Shown in pieces: positions 1 through 8,352 of a DNA stretch of 64,000 bases. The notes beneath the pieces were generated by a model. It was not told the origin of the DNA, ran no database searches, and saw only the letters and a program-made list of their open reading frames with translations. The first letter of the stretch is position 1. Every line of letters begins with the position of its first letter. The position numbers were made by a program, and so were the translations under genes. Origin of the DNA: Streptomyces sclerotialus (GTDB lineage: Bacteria; Actinomycetota; Actinomycetes; Streptomycetales; Streptomycetaceae); the NCBI RefSeq assembly GCF_040907265.1, contig NZ_JBFOHP010000002.1, positions 5,456,001 to 5,520,000 of the forward strand. Direction: 5' to 3'.

Positions 1-15
1 GAGGGCGCGAACGAG

Positions 16-1011
16 ATGGCAGCCATGTCAGTACAGAGCAGACGCACCGCGGACCCGCCCGGGACCGCCCGCAAGCGGGGGAACGGCGGCCCGCCCAGGA
101 CATCGCAGCGGCCACGCCGGCGAACGGCCGGCCGGGCGCCGTACCTCCTGCTGCTCCCCGCCCTCGCCGTCACCGTGGTCCTCCTCGGCTATCCGATGGT
201 CACCAACGGCGTGCTGTCCTTCCAGAACCTCAACATGGGGCAGCTCATCCAGCACGTCACGGAGTGGAACGGCGGCGACAACTACCGCCAGATCCTCGGC
301 AGCGCCGAATTCTGGCGGGTCACCGTCCGCTCCCTCCTCTTCACCGCCGCCAACGTCCTCCTCATCATGGTCGTCGGCACCCTCACCGGCCTGCTCCTCG
401 CCCGGCTCGGTCCCCGGATGCGGCTCACGCTCCTCTTCGGCCTCGTCCTCGCCTGGGCCATGCCGCCCATCGCCGCCACCACCGTCTACCAGTGGCTCTT
501 CGCCCAGCGGTTCGGTGTCGTCAACTGGGTACTGGACCGCCTCGGCTGGCACTCCATGGCGGACTTCAACTGGACCGGCAGCCAGTTCTCCACCTTCTTC
601 GTCGTCATCGTCCTGATCGTCTGGCAGTCCGTCCCCTTCGTCGCGATCAACCTCTACGCCGCGACCACCACCATCCCCAAGGAGCTCTACGAAGCCGCCG
701 CCCTCGACGGCGCCGGCGTGTGGAAGAGCTTCAGCTCCGTCACGCTGCCGTTCATCAGGCCGTTCCTCTACGCGACGACGTTCCTCGAAGTCATCTGGGT
801 CTTCAAAGCCTTCACGCAGGTGTTCGCCATCAACGAGGGCGGCCCCGAGCGGCTCACCGAGATCCTCCCCGTCTACGCCTTCATCGAGGGCATGGGCAAC
901 CAGCACTACGGCATGGGCGCGGCGATCTCCCTGCTGACCATCGTCATCCTGCTCGCGCTCACCTCGTACTACCTCCGCATCGTGCTCCGACAAGAGGAGG
1001 ACGAGCGATGA
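16..1011 (+). CDS. dasB: ABC transporter permease, DasB-like (chitobiose/aminosugar importer)
   Basis: Inner-membrane subunit of a carbohydrate importer of the MalF type; with the next gene it forms the channel, and a binding protein (DasA) would be expected just left of the window. An arginine-rich cytoplasmic N-terminus of about 40 residues precedes the first membrane helix at about 43-63; about six helices follow. The EAA loop that contacts the ATPase is visible near residue 230 (EAAALDGAG). The 331-residue length is normal. Start ATG 16 has GAGG at bases 1-4; ATG 25 is an alternative. It overlaps the next gene by ATGA. The DasB assignment rests on the following permease, the GH3 hexosaminidase and the downstream PdtaS-wblE-sigH order known in Streptomyces. 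Confidence 0.8.
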   Translation: MAAMSVQSRRTADPPGTARKRGNGGPPRTSQRPRRRTAGRAPYLLLLPALAVTVVLLGYPMVTNGVLSFQNLNMGQLIQHVTEWNGGDNYRQILGSAEFWRVTVRSLLFTAANVLLIMVVGTLTGLLLARLGPRMRLTLLFGLVLAWAMPPIAATTVYQWLFAQRFGVVNWVLDRLGWHSMADFNWTGSQFSTFFVVIVLIVWQSVPFVAINLYAATTTIPKELYEAAALDGAGVWKSFSSVTLPFIRPFLYATTFLEVIWVFKAFTQVFAINEGGPERLTEILPVYAFIEGMGNQHYGMGAAISLLTIVILLALTSYYLRIVLRQEEDER

Positions 1012-1838
1012 AGCGCACCCTCTTCGGCCGCATCTGGCCCAACGCCACGGCCCTGTTCCTGACCGCCGGCTTCCTCTTCCCCGTCTACTGGATGTTCAGC
1101 ACGGCGCTGAAGCCCACCGGTGACATCATCAGCGAGGACCCGGTGTGGTTCCCGCTCGCCCCGACCCTCGAACACTTCCGGACCGCCGTCAGCGCCCCGA
1201 ACTTCTGGGGTTACGTCGGCAACTCCGTCACCGTCACCGTCCTCGCCGTCGGCATGTCCCTCGTCATCGCCCTGCTCGCGTCCTTCGCGATCGCCCGGAT
1301 GCGCTTCAAGGGACGCCGCGGCATCATCGTCACCTTCATGATCGCCCAGATGGCGCCCTGGGAGGTCATGGTCATCGCGATCTACATGATCGTCCGGGAC
1401 GGCGCCATGCTGAACAGTCTGGTCCCGCTCACCCTCTTCTACATGGTGATGGTGCTGCCCTTCACGATCCTCACCCTCCGCGGCTACATCGCGGCCGTCC
1501 CCAAGGAGCTGGAGGAGTCCGCCATGGTCGACGGCTGCTCCCGCCCCCAGGCCTTCGTGAAGGTCATCCTGCCGCTGCTCGCCCCCGGGCTGATGGCGAC
1601 CTCGCTCTTCGGCTTCATCACCGCCTGGAACGAGTTCCCCCTCGTCCTCGTCCTCAACAAGCAGACCGAGGCCCAGACCCTGCCCCTCTGGCTCTCCGGC
1701 TTCCAGACCAACTTCGGCGACGACTGGGGGGCCACCATGGCCGCCGCCTCCCTCTTCGCCCTTCCCATCCTGCTCCTCTTCCTCTTCCTCCAGCGCAAGG
1801 CGGTCGGCGGACTGACGGCGGGGGCGGTGAAGGGGTGA
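1008..1838 (+). CDS. dasC: ABC transporter permease, DasC-like
   Basis: Second channel subunit (MalG type), 276 residues, six predicted membrane helices, with the EAA loop ELEESAMVDGCS at about 166-177. The start is fixed by a strong GAGGAGG at 994-1000 and by the ATGA overlap with dasB, so the two are translationally coupled. In Streptomyces the matching transporter imports chitobiose and uses the shared ATPase MsiK encoded elsewhere (family knowledge); no ATPase gene is present here, which fits. The gene ends 217 bases before dasD. Confidence 0.8.
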   Translation: MKRTLFGRIWPNATALFLTAGFLFPVYWMFSTALKPTGDIISEDPVWFPLAPTLEHFRTAVSAPNFWGYVGNSVTVTVLAVGMSLVIALLASFAIARMRFKGRRGIIVTFMIAQMAPWEVMVIAIYMIVRDGAMLNSLVPLTLFYMVMVLPFTILTLRGYIAAVPKELEESAMVDGCSRPQAFVKVILPLLAPGLMATSLFGFITAWNEFPLVLVLNKQTEAQTLPLWLSGFQTNFGDDWGATMAAASLFALPILLLFLFLQRKAVGGLTAGAVKG

Positions 1839-1879
1839 CGGGGACGACCCTGCCGTACCGCGACACCGCCACGAGCACG

Positions 1880-1896
1880 GGCACCCGTGGGGTGCC
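1880..1896 (+). other. Small hairpin between dasC and dasD
   Basis: GGCACCC (1880-1886) and GGGTGCC (1890-1896) form a perfect 7-bp stem with a GTG loop 41 bases after the dasC stop. It could lower read-through into dasD. The rest of the 217-base gap is C/G-rich with repeated CCCCCGGCC strings and no recognised promoter. Confidence 0.35.
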
Positions 1897-2055
1897 GACC
1901 CCGCCGTTCCGCGACCGGATCCCGCCTGCCTCCGGTCCGGTGCCGCCGGAATGCGGTCTGATGAGGTCCGCCCCCGGCCCCGTACGGCCCGCCCCCGGCC
2001 GTACCGCCGCCCGCCCGCCTGCCCGCTCCTGCGCAGCGAAGGGACACGCAGCTCC

Positions 2056-3630
2056 ATGACGACGCTCGCCCGCTCCGCCGACACCCTCACCCGCGACGCG
2101 CTGGCCGTGCTCCAGCCCGGCTTCACCGGGACCGACGCGCCGGACTGGCTGCTGCGCCGACTCGGCGAGGGCCTCACGTCCGTCGGCCTGTTCGGCCGCA
2201 ACGTCCACAGCCCCGAACAGCTCGCCGGCCTCAGCTCCCGCCTCCGCGCCGAGACCGACGGCATCCTCATCGCCATCGACGAGGAAGGCGGCGACGTCAC
2301 CCGCCTCGAAGTACGCGGCGGCTCCTCCTTCCCCGGCAACCTCGCCCTCGGCGCCGTCGACGACCCCGCCCTCACCCACGCCGTCGCCCGCGAACTCGGC
2401 CGCCGCCTCGCCGACTGCGGCATCAACCTGAACTGGGCCCCCAGCGCCGACGTCAACTCCAACCCGGACAACCCCGTCATCGGCGTACGCTCCTTCGGCT
2501 CCGACCCGGACCTCGTCGCCCGTCACACCGCCGCCTACGTCCAGGGCCTGCAGGCCGCCGGCGTCGCCGCCTGCACCAAGCACTTCCCCGGCCACGGCGA
2601 CACCGCCGTCGACTCCCACCACGACCTCCCCCGCATCGACGCCGCCCTCGACACGCTGCACACCCGCGAACTCGTCCCCTTCCAGGCCGCCGTCACGGCC
2701 GGCACCAAAGCCGTCATGAGCGCCCACATCCTCGTACCGGCCCTGGACGACGACCTGCCCGCCACCCTCAGCCCGGCCGCCCTGCACGGACTGCTCCGCG
2801 CGCCCGTCGCGGCCGGCGGCCTCGGCTTCGACGGCCTGATCGTCACCGACGCCGTGGAGATGCAGGCCATCGCCGCCACCTACGGCATCGAACGCGGCAG
2901 CGTGCTCGCCATCGCCGCCGGCGCCGACGCCATCTGCGTCGGCGGGGGCCTCGCCGACGAGCACACCGTCCTCCGCCTCCGCGACGCCCTCGTACGCGCC
3001 GTCCGCTCCGGCGCCCTCCCCGAGGAACGCCTCGCCGAGGCCGCCGCCCGGGTCCGCACCCTCTCGCAGTGGACCCGGCAGGCCGCACCGGGCACGGACA
3101 CGGCAGCGCCGTACCTGACGGCCGCGGCCGCCCGGACGGCCGCCGACCCCGAGGTCGGGCTGCGGGCCGCCCGCCGGGCGCTGCGGACGACCGCGGGCAG
3201 CGCACCCTACGAGCCGCTGCGCACGCCGGCCTACGTGGCGGCCTTCACGCCGGTCGCCAACATCGCCGTGGGCGACGAGACCCCCTGGGGCGTGGCCGCC
3301 GAACTCACCCGGCTGCTCCCCGGGACCGACACCGGCGGCTTCAGCGCAGCTCAGGCCGCCGAGACCGGTACGCCCGCAATAATCTCAAATGTGCTCCGCG
3401 AGGCGGCGGATCGTAGGATCGTCGCAGTGGTACGCGACGTTCACCGGCACCCCTGGATGGCCGACGCCCTGGCCGCTCTCATCGCCGCCCGGCCCGACAC
3501 CGTCGTGGTCGAGATGGGAGTACCGCAGGCGCCGCCCACCGGAGCGCTGCACATCGCGACTCATGGGGCCGCCCGCGTCTGCGGACGGGCCGCCGCGGAG
3601 GTCATCACCGGCACCCACGCCGGACGCTGA
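2056..3630 (+). CDS. dasD: GH3 beta-N-acetylglucosaminidase, DasD/NagZ-like
   Basis: Glycoside hydrolase family 3 enzyme expected to cleave imported chitobiose to GlcNAc. The NagZ signature KHFPGHGDT is at 175-183, followed by the His dyad region (H188/H189); the likely nucleophile Asp is D265 in VTDAVEM. It has 524 residues, longer than bacterial NagZ (about 340), because of a C-terminal extension of about 180 residues. There is no signal peptide, so it is probably cytoplasmic. The start ATG 2056 is preceded by GAAGGGA at 2038-2044. Bases 3375-3400 form a low-GC pocket inside the coding region (PAIISNVL), but the frame is intact. S. coelicolor dasD occupies the same place after dasC. Confidence 0.82.
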   Translation: MTTLARSADTLTRDALAVLQPGFTGTDAPDWLLRRLGEGLTSVGLFGRNVHSPEQLAGLSSRLRAETDGILIAIDEEGGDVTRLEVRGGSSFPGNLALGAVDDPALTHAVARELGRRLADCGINLNWAPSADVNSNPDNPVIGVRSFGSDPDLVARHTAAYVQGLQAAGVAACTKHFPGHGDTAVDSHHDLPRIDAALDTLHTRELVPFQAAVTAGTKAVMSAHILVPALDDDLPATLSPAALHGLLRAPVAAGGLGFDGLIVTDAVEMQAIAATYGIERGSVLAIAAGADAICVGGGLADEHTVLRLRDALVRAVRSGALPEERLAEAAARVRTLSQWTRQAAPGTDTAAPYLTAAAARTAADPEVGLRAARRALRTTAGSAPYEPLRTPAYVAAFTPVANIAVGDETPWGVAAELTRLLPGTDTGGFSAAQAAETGTPAIISNVLREAADRRIVAVVRDVHRHPWMADALAALIAARPDTVVVEMGVPQAPPTGALHIATHGAARVCGRAAAEVITGTHAGR

Positions 3631-3635
3631 CGCCC

Positions 3636-3653
3636 GCGGTTCACACGAACCGC
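3636..3653 (+). other. Intercistronic hairpin between dasD and the SIS gene
   Basis: GCGGTTC (3636-3642), loop ACAC, GAACCGC (3647-3653): a perfect 7-bp stem 6 bases after the dasD stop and 28 bases before the next start. There is no U-tract. It may be an mRNA-processing or stability element, or a weak terminator. Confidence 0.4.
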
Positions 3654-3681
3654 ATAGAACTGCCACCTGGAGGCACCCAGC

Positions 3682-4752
3682 ATGTCCGCCACGACGTCGG
3701 CCCAGCACAGCGAGCAGCCGGGCCGGATCATGTCCGGCGAGATGGCCGAACAGCCCGCCGTGCTGCGCCGCATCCTCACCGAGGGTGCTCCCAAGATCCG
3801 CGAGGTCGCCGAGCAGATCGCCGCGCGCAACCCGCGCTTCGTCCTGCTCACCGCCCGCGGTACCTCCGACAACGCGGCGCTGTACGCCAAGTACCTGCTC
3901 GAGGTGCAGCTCGGCAAGCCCTGCGGCCTCACCTCCATGTCCACCACCACCGCCTACGGCGCCCAGCCCGACCTCACCGACTGCCTGGTCATCACCGTCA
4001 GCCAGTCCGGTGGCTCCCCGGACCTCGTCGCCTCCACCAAGGCCGCCCGCGCGGCCGGCGCGATCACCCTCGCGGTGACCAACAACGCCGACTCCCCGCT
4101 CGCCGAGGTCAGCGAGTTCCACATCGACGTACTGGCCGGGCCCGAGAAGGCCCTGCCCGCCACGAAGACGTACACCGCCGAGCTGCTGGCCCTCTACCTC
4201 TTTGTCGAGGGTCTGCGCGGCGGCGACGGCGCGGCCGCCAAGGTCCTACCCGAGCTCGCCGACTCCGTCCTGGCCCGCCAGGACGAGGTCAAGGCGCTCG
4301 CCGCCCGCTACCGCTTCGCGGAGCGCATGGTCCTCACCTCCCGTGGTTACGGCTACCCCACCGCCAAGGAAGCCGCGCTGAAGCTGATGGAGACCAGCTA
4401 CATCCCGGCGCTGTCCTACTCCGGGGCCGACCTGCTGCACGGCCCGCTGGCCATGGTCGACAACATCTCGCCGGTCATCGCGATCGTCACCGAGGGCAAG
4501 GGCGGCGAGGCCCTGCAGCCGGTGCTGGAGCGCCTGCGCGGGCGCGGCGCCGACCTGGTCGTCGTCGGCAGCCAGGCCGAGGTGGACAAGGCCGCCGCGG
4601 GCTTCGCCCTGCCGACCGACGGGGTCGCCGAGGAGGTCCAGCCGATCCTCGAGATCCTGCCGCTGCAGATGCTCGCCTACGAGGTGACCATCGCCCGCGG
4701 CCAGGACCCGGACGCCCCCCGCTCCCTGGCCAAGGTCACCGAAACCCGCTGA
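3682..4752 (+). CDS. Double-SIS-domain aminosugar-phosphate deaminase/isomerase-like protein
   Basis: 356 residues with two sugar-isomerase (SIS) folds, like the isomerase half of GlmS but lacking the glutaminase domain. First SIS region at about 48-175 with the sugar-phosphate motif SQSGGSPD; second at about 205-340. Such proteins (AgaS/NagS-like) act on glucosamine-6-phosphate or related aminosugar phosphates. Its position after dasD suggests the deamination step of GlcNAc catabolism, where S. coelicolor has nagB (from memory). GGAG at 3668-3671 supports ATG 3682. An alternative is a GlmS-like isomerase using ammonia; the exact substrate cannot be read from sequence. Confidence 0.8.
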   Translation: MSATTSAQHSEQPGRIMSGEMAEQPAVLRRILTEGAPKIREVAEQIAARNPRFVLLTARGTSDNAALYAKYLLEVQLGKPCGLTSMSTTTAYGAQPDLTDCLVITVSQSGGSPDLVASTKAARAAGAITLAVTNNADSPLAEVSEFHIDVLAGPEKALPATKTYTAELLALYLFVEGLRGGDGAAAKVLPELADSVLARQDEVKALAARYRFAERMVLTSRGYGYPTAKEAALKLMETSYIPALSYSGADLLHGPLAMVDNISPVIAIVTEGKGGEALQPVLERLRGRGADLVVVGSQAEVDKAAAGFALPTDGVAEEVQPILEILPLQMLAYEVTIARGQDPDAPRSLAKVTETR

Positions 4753-4846
4753 GAGACGACGGGACCCGGCGGCCGGGACCGGCCCGGGCCCCACGGCGGC
4801 CCCGTCCCAGGCAGTCCCGTCTCAGGCGGCGCCCCTCGCTTTTCGG

Positions 4847-4880
4847 CACGGCCCCTGTTCCTCACGGAGCGGGGGCCGTG
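4847..4880. terminator. Bidirectional terminator between the SIS gene and the SDR gene
   Basis: CACGGCCCC (4847-4855) pairs with GGGGCCGTG (4872-4880) across a 16-base loop, with CTTTT at 4839-4843. It lies in the 147-base gap of two convergent genes. Confidence 0.6.
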
Positions 4881-4899
4881 GCGTTTCCGGGGGGCGGGG

Positions 4900-5661
4900 T
4901 CAGAGCAGGGCGCCGCCCGTGGCGTCGATCCACTGGCCCGTTATCCAGCGGCTGTCGTCCGAGGCGAGGAACGACACGATGTCGGCGATGTCCGTGGCGT
5001 CGGCCATCCGGGCCAGGGGCGAGGCGGAGCGCACCCCTTCGCGGGCCGCGGCGTTCTCCGGTCCGCGGAGCCAGCCGGCGTTCATGTCCGTGTCGACCAC
5101 GCCGGGAGCCACGGCGTTGACCGTGATGCCCCGGGCGCCCACCTCCTTGGCCAGGGTGGAGGTGAAGACGTCGACGGCGCCCTTGGTCATGGCGTACGCG
5201 ATCAGCTCGGGCATGGCCGCACCGCGGGTCAGATTCGTGGAGGTGTTGATGATGCGGCCGCCGTCGCGCAGCCGCTCCAGGCCGAGCTGGGTGACGAAGA
5301 ACGGGGCCTTGGTGTTGACCGCGAAGAGCCGGTCGAAGTCCTCCTCCGAGACGCCGGCGAGCGGCTCGCGGACGCCGGCGATGCCGGCGTTGTTCACCAG
5401 GATGTCCAGGCCGTCCGCCTGGGTGTCGAACGCGGACCACAGGGCCTCGGCGCTGCCCGGCCGCCCCAACTCCGCCTGCAGGGCGGACGCCTGGCCGCCC
5501 GCGGCCTCGATGGCGGCCACCGTGTCCTTCGCCGCGGCTTCGTCCCGGCCGTAGTGCACGACGACGCGCGCGCCGTCCGCCGCCAGCCGCTCCGAGATGG
5601 CCCGGCCGATGCCCCTGCTGCCACCCGTCACCAGCGCGGTCCTGCCTGCGAGCCTGCTCAT
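4900..5661 (-). CDS. SDR-family oxidoreductase (3-oxoacyl reductase-like)
   Basis: 253-residue classical short-chain dehydrogenase. N-terminal NAD(P) motif TGGSRGIGR at about 12-20, NNAG near 87-90, and a C-terminal ITGQWIDATGG, the usual end of the family. At the catalytic position the protein reads ...AYAMTKGAVD, i.e. Y-x-x-x-K (YAMTK). The start ATG 5661 has GGGAGGGG just upstream. It is transcribed away from a TetR gene, with two palindromes in the shared promoter, so it is probably a TetR target. Substrate unknown. Confidence 0.85.
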   Translation of the reverse strand: MSRLAGRTALVTGGSRGIGRAISERLAADGARVVVHYGRDEAAAKDTVAAIEAAGGQASALQAELGRPGSAEALWSAFDTQADGLDILVNNAGIAGVREPLAGVSEEDFDRLFAVNTKAPFFVTQLGLERLRDGGRIINTSTNLTRGAAMPELIAYAMTKGAVDVFTSTLAKEVGARGITVNAVAPGVVDTDMNAGWLRGPENAAAREGVRSASPLARMADATDIADIVSFLASDDSRWITGQWIDATGGALL

Positions 5662-5683
5662 GGAAGCCCCTCCCTTATTTCTG

Positions 5684-5695
5684 TAGCGGTCGCTA
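5684..5695. promoter_or_regulatory. TetR-type operator, copy 1
   Basis: TAGCGGTCGCTA is a perfect inverted repeat (TAGCG/CGCTA) with a two-base centre, 22 bases upstream of the SDR start. The same motif recurs 37 bases away. The position between divergent SDR and TetR genes is typical for autoregulation. Confidence 0.6.
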
Positions 5696-5720
5696 TGGAA
5701 AGAACCTAACAGAGTTTTGC

Positions 5721-5732
5721 TAGCGGGCGCTA
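5721..5732. promoter_or_regulatory. TetR-type operator, copy 2
   Basis: TAGCGGGCGCTA repeats the TAGCGNNCGCTA palindrome; the shared context extends to TAGCGGKCGCTATRG. It lies 34 bases upstream of the TetR start at 5767. Confidence 0.6.
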
Positions 5733-5766
5733 TAGAATTCTCGAACGAGGGATGAGGGAGGCGACG

Positions 5767-6491
5767 ATGGTTGACGGCGAGCGGTCGCGGCAGGCGGCCG
5801 ACCAGCCCGGAACGGTTCACGCGCGCCGCGCGGCCGGCGCGTCGGGGACGGCGGAGTCCGCCCCCGCCCCCGCCCCCCGCCCCCCGCCCCCGCCAAGCGG
5901 CGTGGCCGGCCGCGGGCCTTCGACCGGGAGACGGCTCTGGAGCAAGCCATGCGCTCCTTCTGGGAGCAGGGCTACGACGCGACCTCGATCTCCGACCTGA
6001 CCCGCGTGATGGGCATCAGCGCGCCCAGCCTGTACGCCGCCTTCGGGGACAAGAAGGCCCTGTTCGGCGAGGTGGTGGCGGAGTACGGGCGGCTGTACGG
6101 CAACTTCATCGGCCGGGCCGTGGCCGAGGAACCGACCGCCCGGCGGGCCGTGGAGCGCGCGCTGCGCGAGGCCGCGGTGGAGTACACCGCGCCCGGCCGG
6201 CCGCACGGCTGCCTCATCATCAGCGCGGCGCTCAACACCACGCCCGCCTCCGCGGAAGTCGCCGAGTCGCTGCGGGAGATACGGCAGTCCAACATCGCGG
6301 AGATCGAGCGGAAGATCCGCGCGGACGTGGCGGCGGGCGAGCTGCCGGCCGGTACGGACGCCGCGGCCCTCGCGCACTACACGGGAGCCGTCCTCCAGGG
6401 GATGTCGCAGCAGTCACGGGACGGCGCCGACCAGGAGACGCTGGAGCGGATCGCGGGTACGGCGATGCGGGCCTGGCCCGGCACACCCTGA
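5767..6491 (+). CDS. TetR-family transcriptional regulator, apparent frameshift near the N-terminus
   Basis: The body is a clear TetR protein: the leading segment KRRGRPRAFDRETALEQA, HTH with SISDLTRVMGISAPSLYAAF, then a ligand domain ending at 6491. This frame has no start codon between a TGA at 5772 and ATG 5949, which is inside the HTH. A good ribosome site (AGGGAGG 5755-5761) serves ATG 5767, but in another frame. The two frames meet in the poly-C tract at about 5862-5894; one extra base there would restore an intact protein of about 241 residues. So it is either a sequencing undercall, a natural inactivation or a -1 slippage site. It is divergent from the SDR gene, with paired operators between them. 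Confidence 0.7.
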
Positions 6492-6867
6492 CACGTGCGG
6501 CGACGGCCGGCCGCGTCACCCGTACGGGGGAGCGGCCGACGGCCGGGAGCGGGGGAGAGGGCCCTGAAAACACCCGCGGGCCGCGGCGCCGGGACAGGAC
6601 CCTCAACCTGTCCGGCACCGCAGCCCGGAGCTGACATCGGCCGGTGCACGCCGTGAGGTGTGCGGTTCCTCGCGGCGCCCGGTCCGGCCGATCGGAGGCC
6701 GCGGCGCAGTCAGGGCAGAGAGCGCCTCGGTCCTCTATCCGCCTTCCTGTGCGGGGAAGGCGGAGGCCTTTACCGAATCATTGTGGACTAGACCATGCTC
6801 ATCAGTCCATGCCTGTGCACGGTCAACGCTTACACCGTACGCCGGTAGGCTCGCATGTGTGCCCTCC
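6492..6867. other. Non-coding leader/promoter region of the PdtaS-like kinase
   Basis: 376 bases without a convincing gene. It contains a relatively AT-rich stretch at 6765-6850 that probably holds the kinase promoter, and a DasR-like palindrome at 6784-6795 (separate entry). Confidence 0.5.
6784..6795. promoter_or_regulatory. DasR-responsive-element-like site
   Basis: TGGACTAGACCA differs at one base from the core of the Streptomyces DasR site, TGGTCTAGACCA. It is 73 bases upstream of the kinase start and 2 kb from the aminosugar genes. The flanking bases do not match the full 16-bp consensus. Confidence 0.4.
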
Positions 6868-8337
6868 ATGAACGATCTCGTCCGCCAGCACACCGCTCTG
6901 AGCGACTCCGACCTCGAGTGGCTCCACATGCTGGTCTCCGAATGGCAGCTGCTGTCCGACCTGTCCTTCGCCGACCTCGTCCTGTGGGTGCCCACCCTGG
7001 ACGGCACCCGCTACGTGTCGGTCGCGCAGATGCGCCCGAACACCGGTCCGACGTCGTACCAGGACGACATGGTCGGCCACCTGGTGCCGCGCGGCCGCCG
7101 CCCCATGCTCGATTCCGCGTTGGACGAGGGCCGCATCGTACGCGAGGGCGACCCCGAGTGGCGCGAGGAGGTGCCCGTACGGGTCGAGTCCATCCCCGTA
7201 CGCCGTGAGGGCCGGGTCCTCGGTGTCATCGCCCGGAACACCAACCTGCTGACCGTACGGACCCCCAGCCGGCTGGAGCTCACCTACCTGCAGAGCGCCT
7301 CCGACCTGGCGCAGATGATTGCCGCAGGATCGTTTCCCTTCCCCGGCCAGCAGGTCGACATGGACGCCTCGCCGCGGGCCGGTGACGGGCTCATCCGGCT
7401 CGACGCCGACGGCGTCGTCCAGTACGCCAGCCCGAACGCGCTCTCCGCTTACCACCGCCTCGGACTCGCCGCCGACCTCGTGGGCCACCACCTCGGCCGG
7501 GCCACCGCCGAACTGGCGCCCGCCCGCGGCCCCGTGGACGAGGCACTGGTGAAGCTCGCCAGCGGCTGGGCACCGCGTGAATTCGAGGTCGAGGGGAACG
7601 ACGGCGTCATTCAACTGCGCGCCATCCCGCTCAAACCGAAGGGCACGCACATCGGTTCACTCGTGCTGCTGCGCGACGTCACCGAATTGCGACGCCGAGA
7701 GCGCGAATTGATTACGAAGGACGCGACCATCCGGGAAATCCACCACCGGGTGAAGAACAACCTGCAGACCGTAGCCGCCCTGCTGCGGCTGCAGGCCCGC
7801 CGGATGGATTCGCCGCAGGGGCGCGAGGCGCTCAACGAGGCGGTCCGCAGGGTCGGTTCGATCGCGATCGTCCATGAGACGCTGTCCCAGACGCTGGACG
7901 AGCGGGTGGAGTTCGACGAGATCGCCGACCGGGTGCTGGCCATGGTGGCGGAGATCTCGCCCGGAAAGGTGACCGGACGGCGCAGCGGCCGCTTCGGGAT
8001 TCTGGACGCCGAGGTCGCGACCCCGCTGTCGATGGTGCTCACCGAAGTCCTGCAGAACGCCCTGGAGCACGCCTTCGCGCCGGGGGAGCTCGGCACGGTC
8101 CAGGTGGGCGCGGTACGCGGCGGCAGCTCCACGGAGCCGCGGCTGCGGGTCACCGTCCAGGACGACGGGCGCGGGCTGCCCGAGGGGTTCGACCCGCAGC
8201 GTGCGGGCAACCTCGGCCTGCAGATCGTCCGCACGCTGGTCGAGGGCGAGATGGGCGGCACGTTCGACATGCTGCCGGCGCCGGAGCGCGGCACCCAGGT
8301 GGTGCTGGACATCCCGGTGCGGGCCGAGAAGCACTGA
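6868..8337 (+). CDS. PdtaS-type sensor histidine kinase
   Basis: 489-residue soluble two-component kinase of the HWE/HisKA_2 class. It has an N-terminal GAF-like sensor (about 1-150), a PAS domain (about 165-280) and the phosphoacceptor motif EIHHRVKNNLQ with H293 the likely phosphorylated residue. The HATPase domain has its N box near QNALEHAF, and DDGRGLP and GNLGLQIV further on. It corresponds to the kinase that phosphorylates an ANTAR response regulator (PdtaR) encoded elsewhere. GTG 6859 gives MPSMNDLV; ATG 6868 was chosen because MNDLVRQ is the usual start in the family. It lies directly upstream of convergent wblE, as in other Streptomyces. Confidence 0.85.
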   Translation: MNDLVRQHTALSDSDLEWLHMLVSEWQLLSDLSFADLVLWVPTLDGTRYVSVAQMRPNTGPTSYQDDMVGHLVPRGRRPMLDSALDEGRIVREGDPEWREEVPVRVESIPVRREGRVLGVIARNTNLLTVRTPSRLELTYLQSASDLAQMIAAGSFPFPGQQVDMDASPRAGDGLIRLDADGVVQYASPNALSAYHRLGLAADLVGHHLGRATAELAPARGPVDEALVKLASGWAPREFEVEGNDGVIQLRAIPLKPKGTHIGSLVLLRDVTELRRRERELITKDATIREIHHRVKNNLQTVAALLRLQARRMDSPQGREALNEAVRRVGSIAIVHETLSQTLDERVEFDEIADRVLAMVAEISPGKVTGRRSGRFGILDAEVATPLSMVLTEVLQNALEHAFAPGELGTVQVGAVRGGSSTEPRLRVTVQDDGRGLPEGFDPQRAGNLGLQIVRTLVEGEMGGTFDMLPAPERGTQVVLDIPVRAEKH

Positions 8338-8352
8338 GGTACCGCGGCTGAA

